Positions 44,300 to 55,859 of a stretch of 64,000 nucleotides of DNA are shown here, one piece after another. The notes beneath the pieces were generated by a model. That model made no database searches, was not told where the DNA came from, and saw nothing but the letters and a program-made list of their open reading frames with translations. This DNA comes from Molanna angustata (Eukaryota; Arthropoda; Insecta; Trichoptera; Molannidae). The position numbers and the translations under genes were made by a program. The DNA lies in contig OY754990.1 of assembly GCA_963576475.1 (NCBI GenBank), forward strand, positions 13,075,061 through 13,139,060. The letters run 5' to 3'. Position 1 is the stretch's first letter. Each line of letters opens with the position of its first letter.

Positions 44300-44645
44300 G
44301 AACGATGGACATAGATGTAGGGCCCAGAAGACCAGGGGGGCAAGTCTGGTTCGACCGGCGAAATCAAAACCCTAGTGACTACCCATATCATGGATATAAT
44401 TATCGTATGGAGTTCTATGACATCTAAAGATATTATAGAACTCCATATAATAATTATATCCATGATATGAGTACCTTGCCCCCCTGGTAGACCATTGACC
44501 ACCTGGAAGTCCACAATAAACAGAGATCTCAACGAGGCAAGGGCCCGTTCGGAAGACGCGGAGGACAGTAGGACTTGGAGGATAAGGACTAGGAGAGCCG
44601 ACCCCAAGTCCCAAAAGATCCCAAGCAAGCGAAGAAGAAAAAGAG
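44300..44645 (+). pseudogene. RTE-like LINE C-terminus split by a hairpin MITE
   Basis: 'gggcccagaagacca' (about 44321-44335) and, after the hairpin, 'GRPLTTWKSTINRDLNEA' and 'RTWRIRTRRADPKSQ' form one RTE-type C-terminus; the uninterrupted relative is 1505-1650 ('RPGRPLTTWHST'). Confidence 0.75.
44335..44479. repeat. Hairpin MITE (187-bp family), 145-bp copy
   Basis: Ends 'aggggggcaagtctgg' and 'ccttgcccccct'; the arms pair through 'cccatatcatggatataatt' / 'aattatatccatgatatg' around 'ggagttctatgacatc'. The right arm has lost the 'ggttttgatttcgcc' segment, so the hairpin is asymmetric. The full version is at 59913-60099. Confidence 0.85.
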
Positions 44646-44712
44646 ATGGATGATAAAAACTGTAACGTAGTAAATTAAAAGGGCCTAGACTGTCATTTTT
44701 TTTTTGAAAAAA

Positions 44713-45095
44713 TGGGCAACGTACAATAATATTTTTTAAACAAATATAATAAATAAGAATAGCAACTTAAGTAATTCTAACTTAATCAGCCCACCTTTGA
44801 TTTCATGTCATGCAGTAAATGAAAAAAGGGTTATGGAATTTAGATTTGAATTTCAAACACATTAAATGTGTGTTGGTTGACATTAATTGCTTGATCGATC
44901 TTCGCGGAGCCAGACTATTTCGTGACGTCATAACACGAGTTAAACGATCAACGTTTTTACAACAAAAAATATTATTACAAGTCAAAAATATAATTTACCG
45001 TGTTCCGAAATTCGTACCAGTAAATTTTTGGCCCTTAGTACCAATCTGGGAAGAGATTAAACCACATGAGCGGACAGGAGATAACAAAGACTAAA
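44713..45095. repeat. Unnamed dispersed repeats shared with 3062-3130 and 45460-45640
   Basis: 44713-44790 is the reverse of 3062-3130. 44807-44895 ('gcagtaaatgaaaa', 'atggaatttagatttgaat', 'cttgatcgatc') parallels 45520-45620, while 45040-45095 ('gagcggacaggagataacaa') parallels 45490-45515, so the two copies have their parts in rotated order. Confidence 0.55.
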
Positions 45096-45112
45096 TACAC
45101 CAGTAATACAAT

Positions 45113-45233
45113 ATGCTGCAAAGCTTCTAAGTTGGTATTTTTGACTTCAAAATTGAAAAAACGATGAAAAATATGTGGATTTGTTCAAGAGAAATAAATT
45201 CTCTTGAACAAATCGACAGATGGAATAGATCAT
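45113..45233 (-). mobile_element. Fragment of the hairpin-headed Helitron-like family
   Basis: Retains 'gctgcaaagcttctaagttg' and the head hairpin 'tttgttcaagagaa'/'ttctcttgaacaaa' followed by 'tcgacag', in the minus orientation of copy 3 (13440-14241). Confidence 0.65.
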
Positions 45234-45239
45234 CGGGTG

Positions 45240-45340
45240 ATCGATAATATAATTGATCTGTTTCTGTTTATTTCATAATGTATTTTTTGTATATTTCATA
45301 ACTGTATTTGTCTCTTGAATAAATAAATAAATAAATAAAA
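45240..45340 (+). mobile_element. CR1/Jockey-like LINE tail
   Basis: 'actgtatttgtctcttgaat' followed by AAATAAATAAATA (45319-45340), as in the family-C terminus at 8763-8803. A shorter second tail-like piece follows to 45372. Confidence 0.6.
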
Positions 45341-45640
45341 TCAATTTGTCTGTTGAATAAAAAAATAAATAATTCACGACGATATAAGACATCAGTCAAA
45401 CGATATTTGAACGACAGAGTATTTTTTAAAAAAAAATCAAGAAGCATATAATTGTTGTGACTACGCGCCAACCCAGGACAAAAATTTGGACCACAGAGCA
45501 GACAGGAGAAAACAACGACTGTTGTGGAGTAAATGAAAATTATGCTATGGAATGCAGATTTGAATTCAGACACATCAACTCGGTAACAAAATCGGTTGAT
45601 CGATCATTATTAAGTCTGGGTATTTCGCGAAGGCAGAACA

Positions 45641-46078
45641 CGAGACATTTCTCAAACAATCATTGGGACGCCACGGCGGCTTACCGCGAGGAATTGTATT
45701 CTTCACAATAATTCCTCGACATATGGACTCGCGGACATCAACGTTGACGATGAAACGGAACAATATTGATGGGACCATTTGTTCCTGTGGCAAACGGCGA
45801 TATATCATATCGCACGGACGGAAGTCATCGCCGTTCGAAGAAGACTTTCCATTAATCAGAATTACGTCGGGTATTTCGCTGCTTCATTCATCAGTTCAAC
45901 CACACAATCACGCCGTTTCCATATAAATTCTATGGACTTCTAAAATAAACAGGATCACAAGAGTTAGGCAACCATTTTCGCTATCCTTACAAAAAATTAA
46001 TAAATGAGACGCACATTATGATGGATCAGTGGCAAAACGAGTATCGTGCTGGATTATTGGATAGTGGGTGCGAGTTTT
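45641..46078. other. Unassigned, GC-richer block
   Basis: 45660-45860 is open on both strands for 77-87 codons, unrecognised. 'gaggaattgtattcttcaca' / 'ataattcctc' is a weak dyad. Confidence 0.35.
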
Positions 46079-46310
46079 ATTTATTAATTTATTTAAGGGA
46101 CAAACACAGTCTTATAAAAAAAAACAGAAAAAATACACTACTAAATGAAAAAAAGACATACCAAATACTTTTGTCCACAATTGATGTACATTAAATAATC
46201 ATAAAGTATGTATACTAGCTCACCTTAGGCATAGCTTAGCACAGGCTATGCCTAGTGAGGGGGGCTAGTAACAAAATATAGAAACAAAAAGAGATAGCTT
46301 AAACTATGCA
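46079..46310 (-). mobile_element. CR1/Jockey-like LINE 3' terminus
   Basis: Plus-strand 'tttatttaagggacaaaca' then 'cagtctta' is the reverse of the family-C end at 8763-8803. The rest is 3' UTR; 46222-46265 has the dyad 'taggcatagc'/'gctatgccta'. Confidence 0.7.
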
Positions 46311-46318
46311 AGCACTAG

Positions 46319-47299
46319 TCCAACTGTCGATTCGTTCATGAGAATTCAATTCTCTTAATGAATCGACATTATTAAGCCAAGATGCGTGTACGAAGGAACA
46401 TTTTGTATAGTGTAGTGGACTTTTTGCATGCTAATAACATCAACTAGAGGCCTCGCAGCATATATGTTCCCATACATGGGTTTACTCAGAATTCGGAGTA
46501 GAACATTTTATGTGAGTTTTGTGTGTGTGTGTCTGTCTGTCCCCCCCTTATAACTTTTGATCCGCTCAATTGACAGATCCCAAAATTTCAAAATGTATAA
46601 AGAGTTATAGGCCTACAAAACTTTTATACTCAGAATGGTGAATATTTGTATCAGTCAGGGGTTATCAACTTTTGAATTTTTGGTTTATTTTTCCATGTAT
46701 CTCAGAAACCATAAAAGCTAGAACGCTGAAAATTGGTATAAAGATAGACACAAAATCTCAAATTAGTTTTTTTAAAAACATTCCAGGATTTCTCAAACAT
46801 TTTTTATTAAGAAAAATATTTTTTTTATGATAAATTTATGAGTTTAACTGCCTATATTTCCATTTTTTTTAAAATATCGAAAAAAGCCGAAACACCCCAA
46901 CTAGATAATTTAATTTTATATAAAAATATAAACATTGTTTTAGCACATCTCAAATTTTTTTTAACAATTTTTATAAAAATTAAATTTAGTGACGACATCA
47001 CTTCATACAATTTGTATGGTAGTCGCCTATACACAATATGTAAGAAGACTTAATAGTTTGATACTTAAATCTCCAAACATACATACATACCATCATACTG
47101 TTTTCATATTCTGTGTAGGAAAAACAGACTGACCTCCATACTATCCTATTCTGACAAACATACCTACATGTTTTATTTATAGAAAATAAAATATCTTCAA
47201 ATATTTATTAATTTGTGTTGTTTATAGTTTGGTACGTATTCTTTGATTATGCATACTATCGCCATCGACAGTTGGATCTCATGTGTTACATGCAACTAG
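46319..47299 (+). mobile_element. Hairpin-headed Helitron-like element, copy 2 (981 bp)
   Basis: Colinear with copy 1 (18662-19645) from TCCAACTGTCGATTCG to GCAACTAG|T; the 42-nt head near-palindrome is at 46326-46367 and the tail stem 'catgt'/'acatg' is perfect here. Its 5' flank ends CTAG, as if it had landed against an earlier Helitron end. The captured family-A LINE tail is at 47075-47170. No transposase frame. Confidence 0.8.
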
Positions 47300-47478
47300 T
47301 GGAATAATAAAATGATATTTATTAGTAATGAAATAGGTTTTATTAAAACTAATTTGACAAGAAAACCATTAAACAAACTATAATTTCAAAAACTCTTCTT
47401 TATTGAAAGATGCATCTTTTGAGGGTACTGGGGAATATATTTTCAAAATTTAATATACAACCTACTGTACGTTGGAAA

Positions 47479-47618
47479 TGTAAGAAGCATGAACAACAGA
47501 CGAACACGTATGAGACGATGTATGAATGTTGATGAGGCGATGAATGTGGTCAAGATAGAAAAATGTGGCGTTCGGTTCTCTCTGCCTACCCCGTGAGAGA
47601 CATGGCGTGATGGTATGT
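47479..47618 (+). pseudogene. Family-A LINE extreme 3' end
   Basis: 'agacgatgtatgaatgttga' and 'gcgttcggttctctctgcc' then 'catggcgtgatggtatgt'. Only about 45 codons, frameshifted. Confidence 0.8.
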
Positions 47619-48420
47619 ACCTACTGTACTTCCTGCCTAGGTTGCGGCTCTAAGGGTCTAGGCAGTAAAGGCGGGGGTGGGCGGCCGACGCTGTTGTGCC
47701 CTCGTCAATTCTGTACTTAGAGAAGAGCAGGACGGACGCCTCTAGTCTCGCTCGGCAGTGACTCGTCAACTGTGGCGAATGTTGTTTGGTCCGGGCACAC
47801 CGCCGGCGCAGACGTCGGGTCAGACATTCTGTGTTGACATCTGTGACGTCAAATCTGACAGGTGATGATTGCGTCGGATGCCCCCGGTGTTAGCCCGCCA
47901 AGCTTTCGGACGCCAACACGAGGACCGAGGGGTGCGGGGGCAAGCCCTTCCGTTCGATCGGTTGTGCTAGGGGCTTGCCCCGGCTGCCGATCTTGAGCGG
48001 TTGCCCCGCCGTTTGAGGTTGGATTCTCGGGGGCAGTGGTTAAACCCGATGGATGGTGGATATTTTGTGTTTGTCCGATGTTGCGTCTGCGTCCGGTGGT
48101 GAACAGGGCCAATGGGCTCTATAGCGTCGCCGGCGTGGAAGTGGATCGCGATCTCCCTCGATGTACTGTACTTATGTTTTTGCTTTAATATTTCTACTCA
48201 ACTGATTATGTATTACACCTTGCCTTGCAGGGGAAACCAGAGGCTATATGGATGTCTGGAAGACACACAGAAAGTTAGAAAGACAGTTGGGAGTTGGGAG
48301 ACTACAGGATGCAGCAAACCAGGTCAGGAGAAGAAGAATACAAAGATTTCAATTTATTAATTTATTTGTGAAAATATATTTTAATAAACGTTGGGGAAAT
48401 CGTTGCAAGGTTTTCGGACG
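47619..48420. other. GC-rich island, unassigned
   Basis: 47640-48120 is strikingly GC/CpG-rich for this window. It holds an 87-codon minus-strand frame (47849-48112, Pro/Thr/Gly-rich, product unknown) and a dyad 'gggggcaagccc'/'ggggcttgcccc' at about 47937-47982. It may be the 5' UTR and ORF1 start of a LINE on the minus strand, or a CpG island. 48225-48360 ends with family-C-like 'aatttattaatttattt'. Confidence 0.4.
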
Positions 48421-48870
48421 TTAACCGTCATTTTCTTCTTCTTTTGTTTCAATCCTGAAGATATAAGTTGGCAGCATTAAATTGATGCATCTCCTCTTCC
48501 ACTCCGCTTGGTCTACATCGACTCTTTTAATCTCCGTGTAAGAGGTACACTGCATGTCGCGGCACACCTGTTCTAGATACTCCCGGCGGGGACGCCCTCT
48601 GCCAGTTCCTTCCAAGATGGTGTGTAGGAGATCCTCGTGTCGCAATACATGGCCTATCCAATTTGCACGCCTTTTTGATATAGTGTTTGACAGGTGCCTG
48701 GCTTCCTCAATTCTGCTGAGAACCTCATCATTTGTTATATGGTCCCTCCAAGATATGCCAAGCATTCGGCGATAGGTCCACGTCTCGAAGGCCTCTAATC
48801 TTTTGCGTTCTCTTTCACCGATGCACCATGTATCACAACCATATAGCTAAATACTCCATATACATAACCG
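48421..48870 (-). pseudogene. RTE-like LINE (family B) C-terminus, best copy
   Basis: The minus-strand frame from about 48860 contains 'ERERKRLEAFETWTYRRM', 'LGISWRDHITNDEVLSRI', 'ANWIGHVLRHEDLLHTIL', 'RGRPRREYLEQVCRDM' and 'AEWKRRCINL' and stops at 48421. It lacks RT and endonuclease. Its 5' side abuts the long inverted repeat at 48885. Confidence 0.85.
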
Positions 48871-48884
48871 TCTTCAATAACAGA

Positions 48885-49606
48885 TTTTTTAACAGATTTT
48901 TAATTATCTCAATAGAGACGAAGTTGGAATATTTATTGTAGGAGAACCGGGAAATCAAGGCACCTACAGGGCTTACGACCTGTCATCGGCTGGTTTACGT
49001 GATCACTTTATGCGCTTGCGCAACGTTCACCAATTATGCCTTTATAATGAGATCCCGATCAATTCAATTTTTGAAAGTTCTATATATTGTAATACTGAAA
49101 TTCTTTTCGCTTGAAAATAAGGAATTTTCACTTCAGCCATCTATGGGTGAAATTATGAACAACAATCTTATTATTTTTTATTTATTTTGTTGTAGCGCCA
49201 TCTATTGAGAGAATTGGTTTTTTTGTAAATAATGAAAGCTACAATTCTTATATCTGAGGTGACAATGCATTTTTCGCATAGAAGTCACCCCTGAATTGCA
49301 ACAAAATAAATAAAAAATAATAAGATTGTTGTTCATAATTTCACCCATAGATGGCTGTAGTAAAAATTCCTTATTTTCAAGCGAAAAGAATTTCAGTATT
49401 ACAATATATAGAACTTTCAAAAATTGAATTGATAGGGATCTCATTAAAAAGGCATAATTGGTGAACGTTGCGCAAGCGCATAAAGTGATCACGTAAACCA
49501 GCCGATGACAGCTCGTAAGCCCTGTAGGTGCCTTGATTTCCCGGTTCTCCTACAATAAATATTCCAACTTCGTCTCTATTGAGATAATTAAAAATCTGTT
49601 AAAAAA
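48885..49606. repeat. Long inverted repeat (arms about 315 bp, about 90-bp centre)
   Basis: Arm 1, 48885-49197; arm 2, about 49290-49606. They pair from 'ttttttaacagatttttaat' inward through 'ggagaaccgggaaatcaagg', 'tttatgcgcttgcgcaacg' and 'gatggctg'/'cagccatc', with only scattered mismatches. Near-identical 'MITLCACATFTNYAF' frames on opposite strands are a consequence of the symmetry. The outer right part is related to 5568-5715. Confidence 0.9.
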
Positions 49607-49609
49607 TAC

Positions 49610-49740
49610 CTTTGACTCCCGACAGGGAAAAAAATCCAATGTTTGCGCATATGCAATAAAAATATTCGAACAGATTTTTATTTTTTTTATTTTTTTATTG
49701 AGTAATATAATATGAACATACACATAGTACAAATATTTAA
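49610..49740 (-). mobile_element. Repeat end and probable LINE tail
   Basis: 49612-49680 continues the dispersed repeat of 5640-5715 ('ctcccgacagggaaaaaaat'). 49680-49700 is a T-run that could be the tail of a minus-strand element. Confidence 0.45.
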
Positions 49741-51829
49741 ATTAATACAATTTTTTTTCTCAATAGGTACTGTCCCAAAAAAGTTAAAAACTTGTGCTTG
49801 GGACAGGAGCAAATAACATATCTACATTTACCATATTACATACATTTTACTTATAATAATAGAATCATTTAATAAATTGCAAATCAAGTTCAACTTACAG
49901 CTAATACATACAGATGATTAAAGTTTATTTTTGTTTTTTTTTAGTGAATATAGAATAAAAACCATAATTTATCCAAAAAGGAGAAAAAAATAAAGATAAT
50001 AAATAAAGAGTTCCTATCACTCGTTCAGGCCATATAACATGTACTGCTCCTAATGAGGTTTTCATCCTTTATTGTTCGTTCAATATTGTACATATATGTC
50101 TTTCAAGATGGGAATCCACATCATTGGTGTATTGTATCGTTTGTTTCGATAATAACTTCATAGAGATATATCATAAACAACATAAAAAAAATACAAAAAA
50201 AAAATGTCCGCATAGGAATCGATGAAAAATTACACGCTTCCATCTTGGCACACTTCCACTCGGCGGCGCGGCAGATGAAACGGAAAGATTCTGGCGTTCG
50301 AACAATTAGAACGGAACACTGATTGTGTCGGAACACGTTAAAAAATTCATTCTTTTCACGTTTTGTTTTTTATTATAATATAGGATATACGGAAAATGCG
50401 GTTCCTAGAATGACTCGAGCCAAAAGAAGGAAGAAGTTCGGGGAGCGCACATCGCGTGGCCGAGGGCCAAAAAACATGAAAATCAATTTCATCTGTAAAC
50501 GATATTTTTCGGGACAAAAATGAAAGAATTGGCAAGAATTCGAGAATACTAAACAATGTTTCGGTATATAAAATATTATTTTCCTAAAGAAATGTCATAC
50601 TTCGATTACCGTACACCAATTTTATTGAAATATGGAGAAAAATTGAATAAAAACTTGTCCGTGTTGTACTTTTGATCTAGCCATGCGTTGATATCTTTTG
50701 TAGCGAAAAAATGATGCTAGAAAAGTACAAAATCCACGATTGCGGGTCTAAAACAGATCAGAACTTTAAACGATATGTTTCGTAAAAGCATTTTAGGATT
50801 ACTTAATTTCACAAGCCGATCGTTTTGGCCGATTTTGTTTGGCAAGGGTCTAATCGATCGTCGATAGAAAACAAATATTTGTGTAACTTGTATAACTTAT
50901 GTAACTATTTTATTTTTACTTAACTTTTGTAACTTAATTTTCTCTCATTTATGTAACTCTTACTTGTGTAACTTACGTGTGTGATTTTGTAATGTTTTGT
51001 GTATCCATAGTTGGACGTCCAGCACTCATAATAGAAACCAATATTGTTTTCTTGTGAAAATTCAGAAATGTCTGTCGATGTACCTTTTTTATACATAAAT
51101 AAATAAATCTCAAACAGTGATTCGATTCAGTAAAACGGATACAACAGTTCTACGATAACAGTACTGTAAAAATTGAAAAAAAAAACAGAATCCAAGATAA
51201 TAACACTGATTTTATCAGTTGATAGAGATAATAACAATAACAGATAATCAAACAAAAACATCCGATATCCTATTGTGGGCTCCGCCGAGAAAATCTACTA
51301 GATTTATAATTCGAGTTCAGCTATGCTTTAAAATCAGCGCAGACCTTTCGGATTTCAACCGACAAGTGTAAAGAAAAAAAAGTACAAGGCACGAGGAAAA
51401 CTTTAAGACAAAAACACTATAAGGCTATTTACTACGGAAACAAGTAAAAAATGAATGAAATAGCCCATTAACCTTTTACGGGACGCCATCATTTTGAGTT
51501 AGGGAGATTGCTCTCGGTGAAATATTTCGATAATAAAGAATATTTAGTCGCACGGGGGTGGGGTAGGCGGCGCAGCATAGCACCTGTTGTCATTCCGTTC
51601 AATACTAATGAGCGGGTATTTTAAGACGGTGGAGATTTTCGCTAGAAAACAAAAGAGACAAAGAACTTAAAAAACGCAGGAGCAGTAGCCAATTTGGCGT
51701 TGTTTGTGAACTCAAAAGATAAATTATATTATTTGAAATTCAAACATCCAAAGAATCGCAGAAATATAACAGGCAGGACCTACGTGACGGAAAAAACAGT
51801 TATTTCTCTTATATAAGAGAAATGTATTA
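49741..51829. other. Unassigned; a LINE tail at 51000-51110
   Basis: 49769-49808 has a dyad 'ctgtcccaa'/'ttgggacag'. 51070-51110 ('tgtcgatgtacc' ... 'cataaataaataaat') is a family-C-like tail. No gene recognised in the remainder. Confidence 0.4.
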
Positions 51830-52040
51830 TACCCAAGATGTTATCAGATGGGAGAGACAAGATATTGGAGAGATCATGGACTTCCAAGACATGGACACCT
51901 TGCTTTACATGAAAAAACAGAGGGAAGAAGAATGCATGGAAGACTCTCCAATAGGTGGAAAGACAGCCGGGAGCCCACATCACAAGTGGCAGCAAATTCC
52001 TTGCAAACAGGCCCCATTGTTCTTCAACCAGTCTAAGAAG
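51830..52040 (+). pseudogene. RTE-like LINE C-terminal fragment
   Basis: One frame reads 'GHLALHEKTEGRRMHGRLSN' then 'RWKDSREPTSQVAANSLQT', the degraded 'GRP..RW.D.....' C-terminus of RTE-type proteins. A longer 222-codon frame here is in another phase. Confidence 0.5.
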
Positions 52041-52479
52041 AAATCGTGCCGATCCGTGGTAAAGTTTCGGAGTAATTCAGCAAATTCCGGAGTCACTCGT
52101 AGTCGAACGACCGAATTTTGGAGACTGACAATGTTGATAGTCTACAACAAATCCCGCAGGAAAACAATGAAAATAACTCTTGTTTCCACAGGATTTGAAA
52201 TAACTAGAACTTTGGGTCAAAAGCCGGCTATGAAGACTGACGAATTTGATAAAAAACGGATTTTTCTCACGCCGCGTCATACAGTCGTAATAGTTTCCAT
52301 AACATTGAATCATTTTTTAGAGTATGCCCGCCGAACCAACCCAGATGCGCTCCTAGATAATGAGGTATTCTGTTCAAGTTCACCGAATACGCCATCGTGT
52401 ATAGGTGTATGTTGGTGGCCCATTGCGTACCATTTTCGATATTCAAAACCTACGTTCCATGTCTACTTCTTTTTCTTCC

Positions 52480-52790
52480 TCTTTTTGTAGATCTATGATC
52501 TGTTTTACAGGTCCTGGGACGAGGATGTCCAGCTCTCCCTCCATCTCTTTGATGGTCTTCCCGGTGGTCGGCGTCCCTTTGATATCTCGCGCATTACAAT
52601 CTTTGACAGCCTTTCTGGATTCATCCTCTTAAAATCGTCTTCTTTGCCTGCTCCACCTTACAATATCCTCCACATTGCAGGTTCTGCGGATCTCCTCATT
52701 GGGGATTCTGCGGATCTCCTCATTGGGGATTCTGTCTCTGAGGGTTCTGCCCAAGATAGGTCTTAGTGTTTTCATCTCATTCCCATTTGT
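52480..52790 (-). pseudogene. RTE-like LINE C-terminus with internal 27-bp duplication
   Basis: The minus strand decodes 'LGRTLRDRIPNEEIRRI', repeats 'PNEEIRRT', then 'CNVEDIVRWSRQRR' and 'GRRPPGRPSKRWRESW'. The duplicated 'gcggatctcctcattgggg' (about 52688-52730) adds nine codons without breaking the frame. Second copy at 21140-21335. Confidence 0.8.
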
Positions 52791-52869
52791 TTCACTTTAA
52801 ACCAAAATACTATAGAAGAAGGGACCACAACGTCATTTTGCGAATGGACAAGAAGAAGTTCGTATGCTT

Positions 52870-53215
52870 TTTAATGTATTTATTTTATTTTTATTTTATT
52901 TAATTCTGGGAACAGACAGTTAAATACAGCTTTTGGGAAAACAAAAAACAATATATATACAAAACCAGTAAAGTTCCCTAATGCTTTTATACAATCAAAA
53001 TAATGGCTAGATAATACGAGTGATCTTTACAATACAAAATCTAAACAACAACAAAAAATATTTATTCATTAAGAATTTGGCGTACAAACCTCTATAGAAC
53101 AGGAAGGGAGAGGGAATAGAGGGATAGGAATAACCTCGAAGATTTTCAATTTCGCCCCAATAGATCACACCAACAACAGCCCCACCCGGGACCTGAATTT
53201 ACCAAAGTTATCACG
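52870..53215 (-). mobile_element. LINE-like 3' end, single-copy relative of the 119-bp array source
   Basis: The minus strand matches 35930-36130 and goes on through 'aagatcactcgtattatct' once only, then a different UTR and an A-rich tail (AATAAAATAAAAATAAAA type, about 52872-52905). Confidence 0.8.
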
Positions 53216-54173
53216 AAAAAAGTCCAGGGTTTGTGAATTATTTAATTTAATGCATAACAAAATGGTAATGCATAACAGTAATCAACAAAAATCATAGAGT
53301 AGAAGATAAATTTGGGTTCATTGCTTGGTGGGTTTGATCGTGTGTACCTACTATACGCCCACCATACAGACTGGAAAATTCCAAGATATTTGGGTATAAC
53401 ATTTTTTTGTTATTTTTTTTTTAATTATATTATATCGAGAACATATTATAACGAAACCGTGAATTGTTTTCGTCTGAAAAGAAAACTTCTCGCGTAACAA
53501 AAATAATTTTTATGAGAGAATTCCTCTCGAGTTTTATAATAGATTCGCATAAACCACAGCAACAACCGATACTAGGGAAATGTCATAAACAACTCAGCGA
53601 CCGGCGATTTTGATTATAAAACTTATGGTTAATGAGGATGTAAATATTATTGTAGCAAATACCTGTCGATGCTAACAACTCCAAGACCATTCTGATTATA
53701 GCTCGAAGGACTGTTTTATTTGGGTGCGAGAAACATAGCAGAACTTGAAGATCAAGACTTACCTGGAACAAAAGAAAATAAGAAAAATTAGCTCAATGTT
53801 AATAAAACATGGAAAATGGATATGATACATACTCCAAAGTTGATATTACAAAGGATGTCTTTATCCATACACTAATGACATACTTGGGAAAAATATAATT
53901 TGTAGGTACTACGAAATAGTTTACAATTTTGACTTTTTTACGCTTTACCGCTCCAACTGTTAAATAGGCAAATTACACCAGTATTCACAGACAGATATGA
54001 CTTTTTGGTTGAAAACACATTTCAGTCACCTAATAATTAAAATGATTTTTAGACAAATAAATCCGAAAACAATTCACATGAGTCGTTATTCTCTATAGAA
54101 AAACGATATGATCTGCCAACTAAAACGTCAAAAATCCCCCGGAATAATGACTCAAAATTTGCTAACTACGAAA
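53216..54173. other. Unassigned
   Basis: No recognised coding or repeat feature. Confidence 0.4.
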
Positions 54174-54679
54174 TCTAGTATCTACATAAAAATGGATTTA
54201 AGTATATTTGTTTGTTTGTATGTTCGCGATGAACTCCTAAACCAACCATCCGATTGCGATGAAACTTTGGGAATTTGTTCAGCTCATTCCGAGAAAGGTT
54301 TATGCATTATAATTTATTTATTTATTCGATATCTCACAAAAAAAAATGAAAAAAAAATGTTTGTATTGAATTGATACTTAGTCGGTTTGTTCAGCAAAAA
54401 TCCTATATACCTATATAAAAAGGTATATTATATAAAACTGGAATAATGCTAAAGGTTCAAGTAAGTTTATTTGTTTGAATAATTAAATAAAATTTAAATG
54501 AATGAATAAATAGGGACGGAAGGGATCGTAGGGATGGAAGGGAAAAAATACGGAATTATAATTAGTGAATCTAGATAAGAATGTTAAGTGATAAAAAGGA
54601 AACAAACCAAACAAACATTTTTATATATTTGGAGGTAAATAATTAAACAGGCCGGACAACGTCTGCCGGGTTTTACTAG
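54174..54679 (+). mobile_element. Non-autonomous Helitron, about 506 bp
   Basis: The 3' end is classic: 'gccggacaacgtctgccgg' hairpin, 'gttttactag', then T. The 5' side, 'tctagtatctacataaaaat' then 'ggatttaagtatatttg', and the 'accatccgattgcgatgaaa' block are typical of insect Helitrons. The exact 5' base is uncertain. No Rep/helicase frame. Confidence 0.75.
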
Positions 54680-54826
54680 TATTATAATAAAAACCTATGA
54701 AGTAATGTTATTATTTGACAGTATTTATTTAAATTTGAATGAAGTATTCTATGGAATTTTCAAAATTAATTGAAATATAATAAAGTTTAGTTTGTCGATC
54801 GACAATTCTTGATAGAACTCCATTGT

Positions 54827-54874
54827 AGATATGTTATAAATAAGATGTATTTTTTTTATATTTATAACATATCT
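54827..54874. repeat. Hairpin with perfect 16-base arms
   Basis: AGATATGTTATAAATA and TATTTATAACATATCT around a 16-base T-rich loop. The neighbouring 'gatagaactccat' suggests decay from the 187-bp hairpin MITE family. Confidence 0.8.
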
Positions 54875-55859
54875 GAAATATAATAAAAGAATAACAGAAA
54901 CACGGATATGTCAAAAGTGGAATGTGAATATTATAACTTAATTTTCTATAAATATATGTAATGGAGTGTGAAATAAGTTTCTTTTCTAGGTATGCTTTTT
55001 AGTTACGTTTATAAATTTATGTATACAAAATTAAATATGTTTGTTAAAAATATGATATTTCTCTTTTAGGAAACTCATCTCAGTTTTATTTCGCCATTCA
55101 CCCACTTCAATTGATATAAAACACATTTTATAAATTTAATGAAGACTTGACAAGATCAGTTCATATTCTTGGCGATCAACTACGAGATCATCGTTCGTCT
55201 ACGATGTCCATCACTACATGCTTTTTGAGGCATTCTGATTCGTTCCTGGCAACGTGTCAATCAAGACATTTTCTTACTAAAATCAAGTATTTCCATAGGT
55301 TTTAATGCTCAACGCAAAGCGCTGTGAGCCTCAGGCATATGGCGGAACTGTTTCGAGGGATGAAAAATAAAATAACACACACACGTAGGGGGTGAAACGA
55401 GCTAAAAAGCCAGAAAAATGAACGACGATAAAATACTAGCCAAGCCATAAAGGGTGAATTGCTTGGTTTTTGGGAAATGTATCGAGTTGGATTTGGTTTG
55501 GGTGTGGTCATTGTTCACCATCAATAAAACGATAGTTTGTATGTTGGAAACAGGAAAAAAACGGTAAGATTTATTGAGTTACTTTGTATCGATTTAAGGC
55601 ATTCATTTTTTAGCGAGTTGTCGCCATGACATTTATTTATTTGTGTAACCATTTATTTAAATACAGTTGCTGAGTAAATAATTAATTTAATTTGTTGTAT
55701 AATTTTCGCCCAACATCTTGAACGAGCTTCCGGTTGCGCATAGCACAAATTTGTGTCTGTTTGCTTCGTTGATTTACGTGCAAATCGCCCCTCTTCTCGG
55801 CTAAAATTTCAAGATGTTTGGCTACAACTAAACCTACGTGAAATAACATTGACTAGTTT
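54875..55859. other. Unassigned
   Basis: AT-rich; a 69-codon minus frame at 55302-55511 is unrecognised. Confidence 0.4.

Noticed and set aside
48112..48360. Host exon after a 'ttgccttgcag' acceptor-like site
   Set aside because: No donor, no recognisable protein and surrounding LINE debris; a chance acceptor is more likely.
48999..49492. Opposed 'MITLCACATF' frames as paralogous genes
   Set aside because: They are the two arms of one inverted repeat.
51822..52490. 222-codon plus-strand frame as a gene
   Set aside because: It starts in a different phase of an RTE-like fragment and runs into unrelated sequence; no domain, no codon signal.
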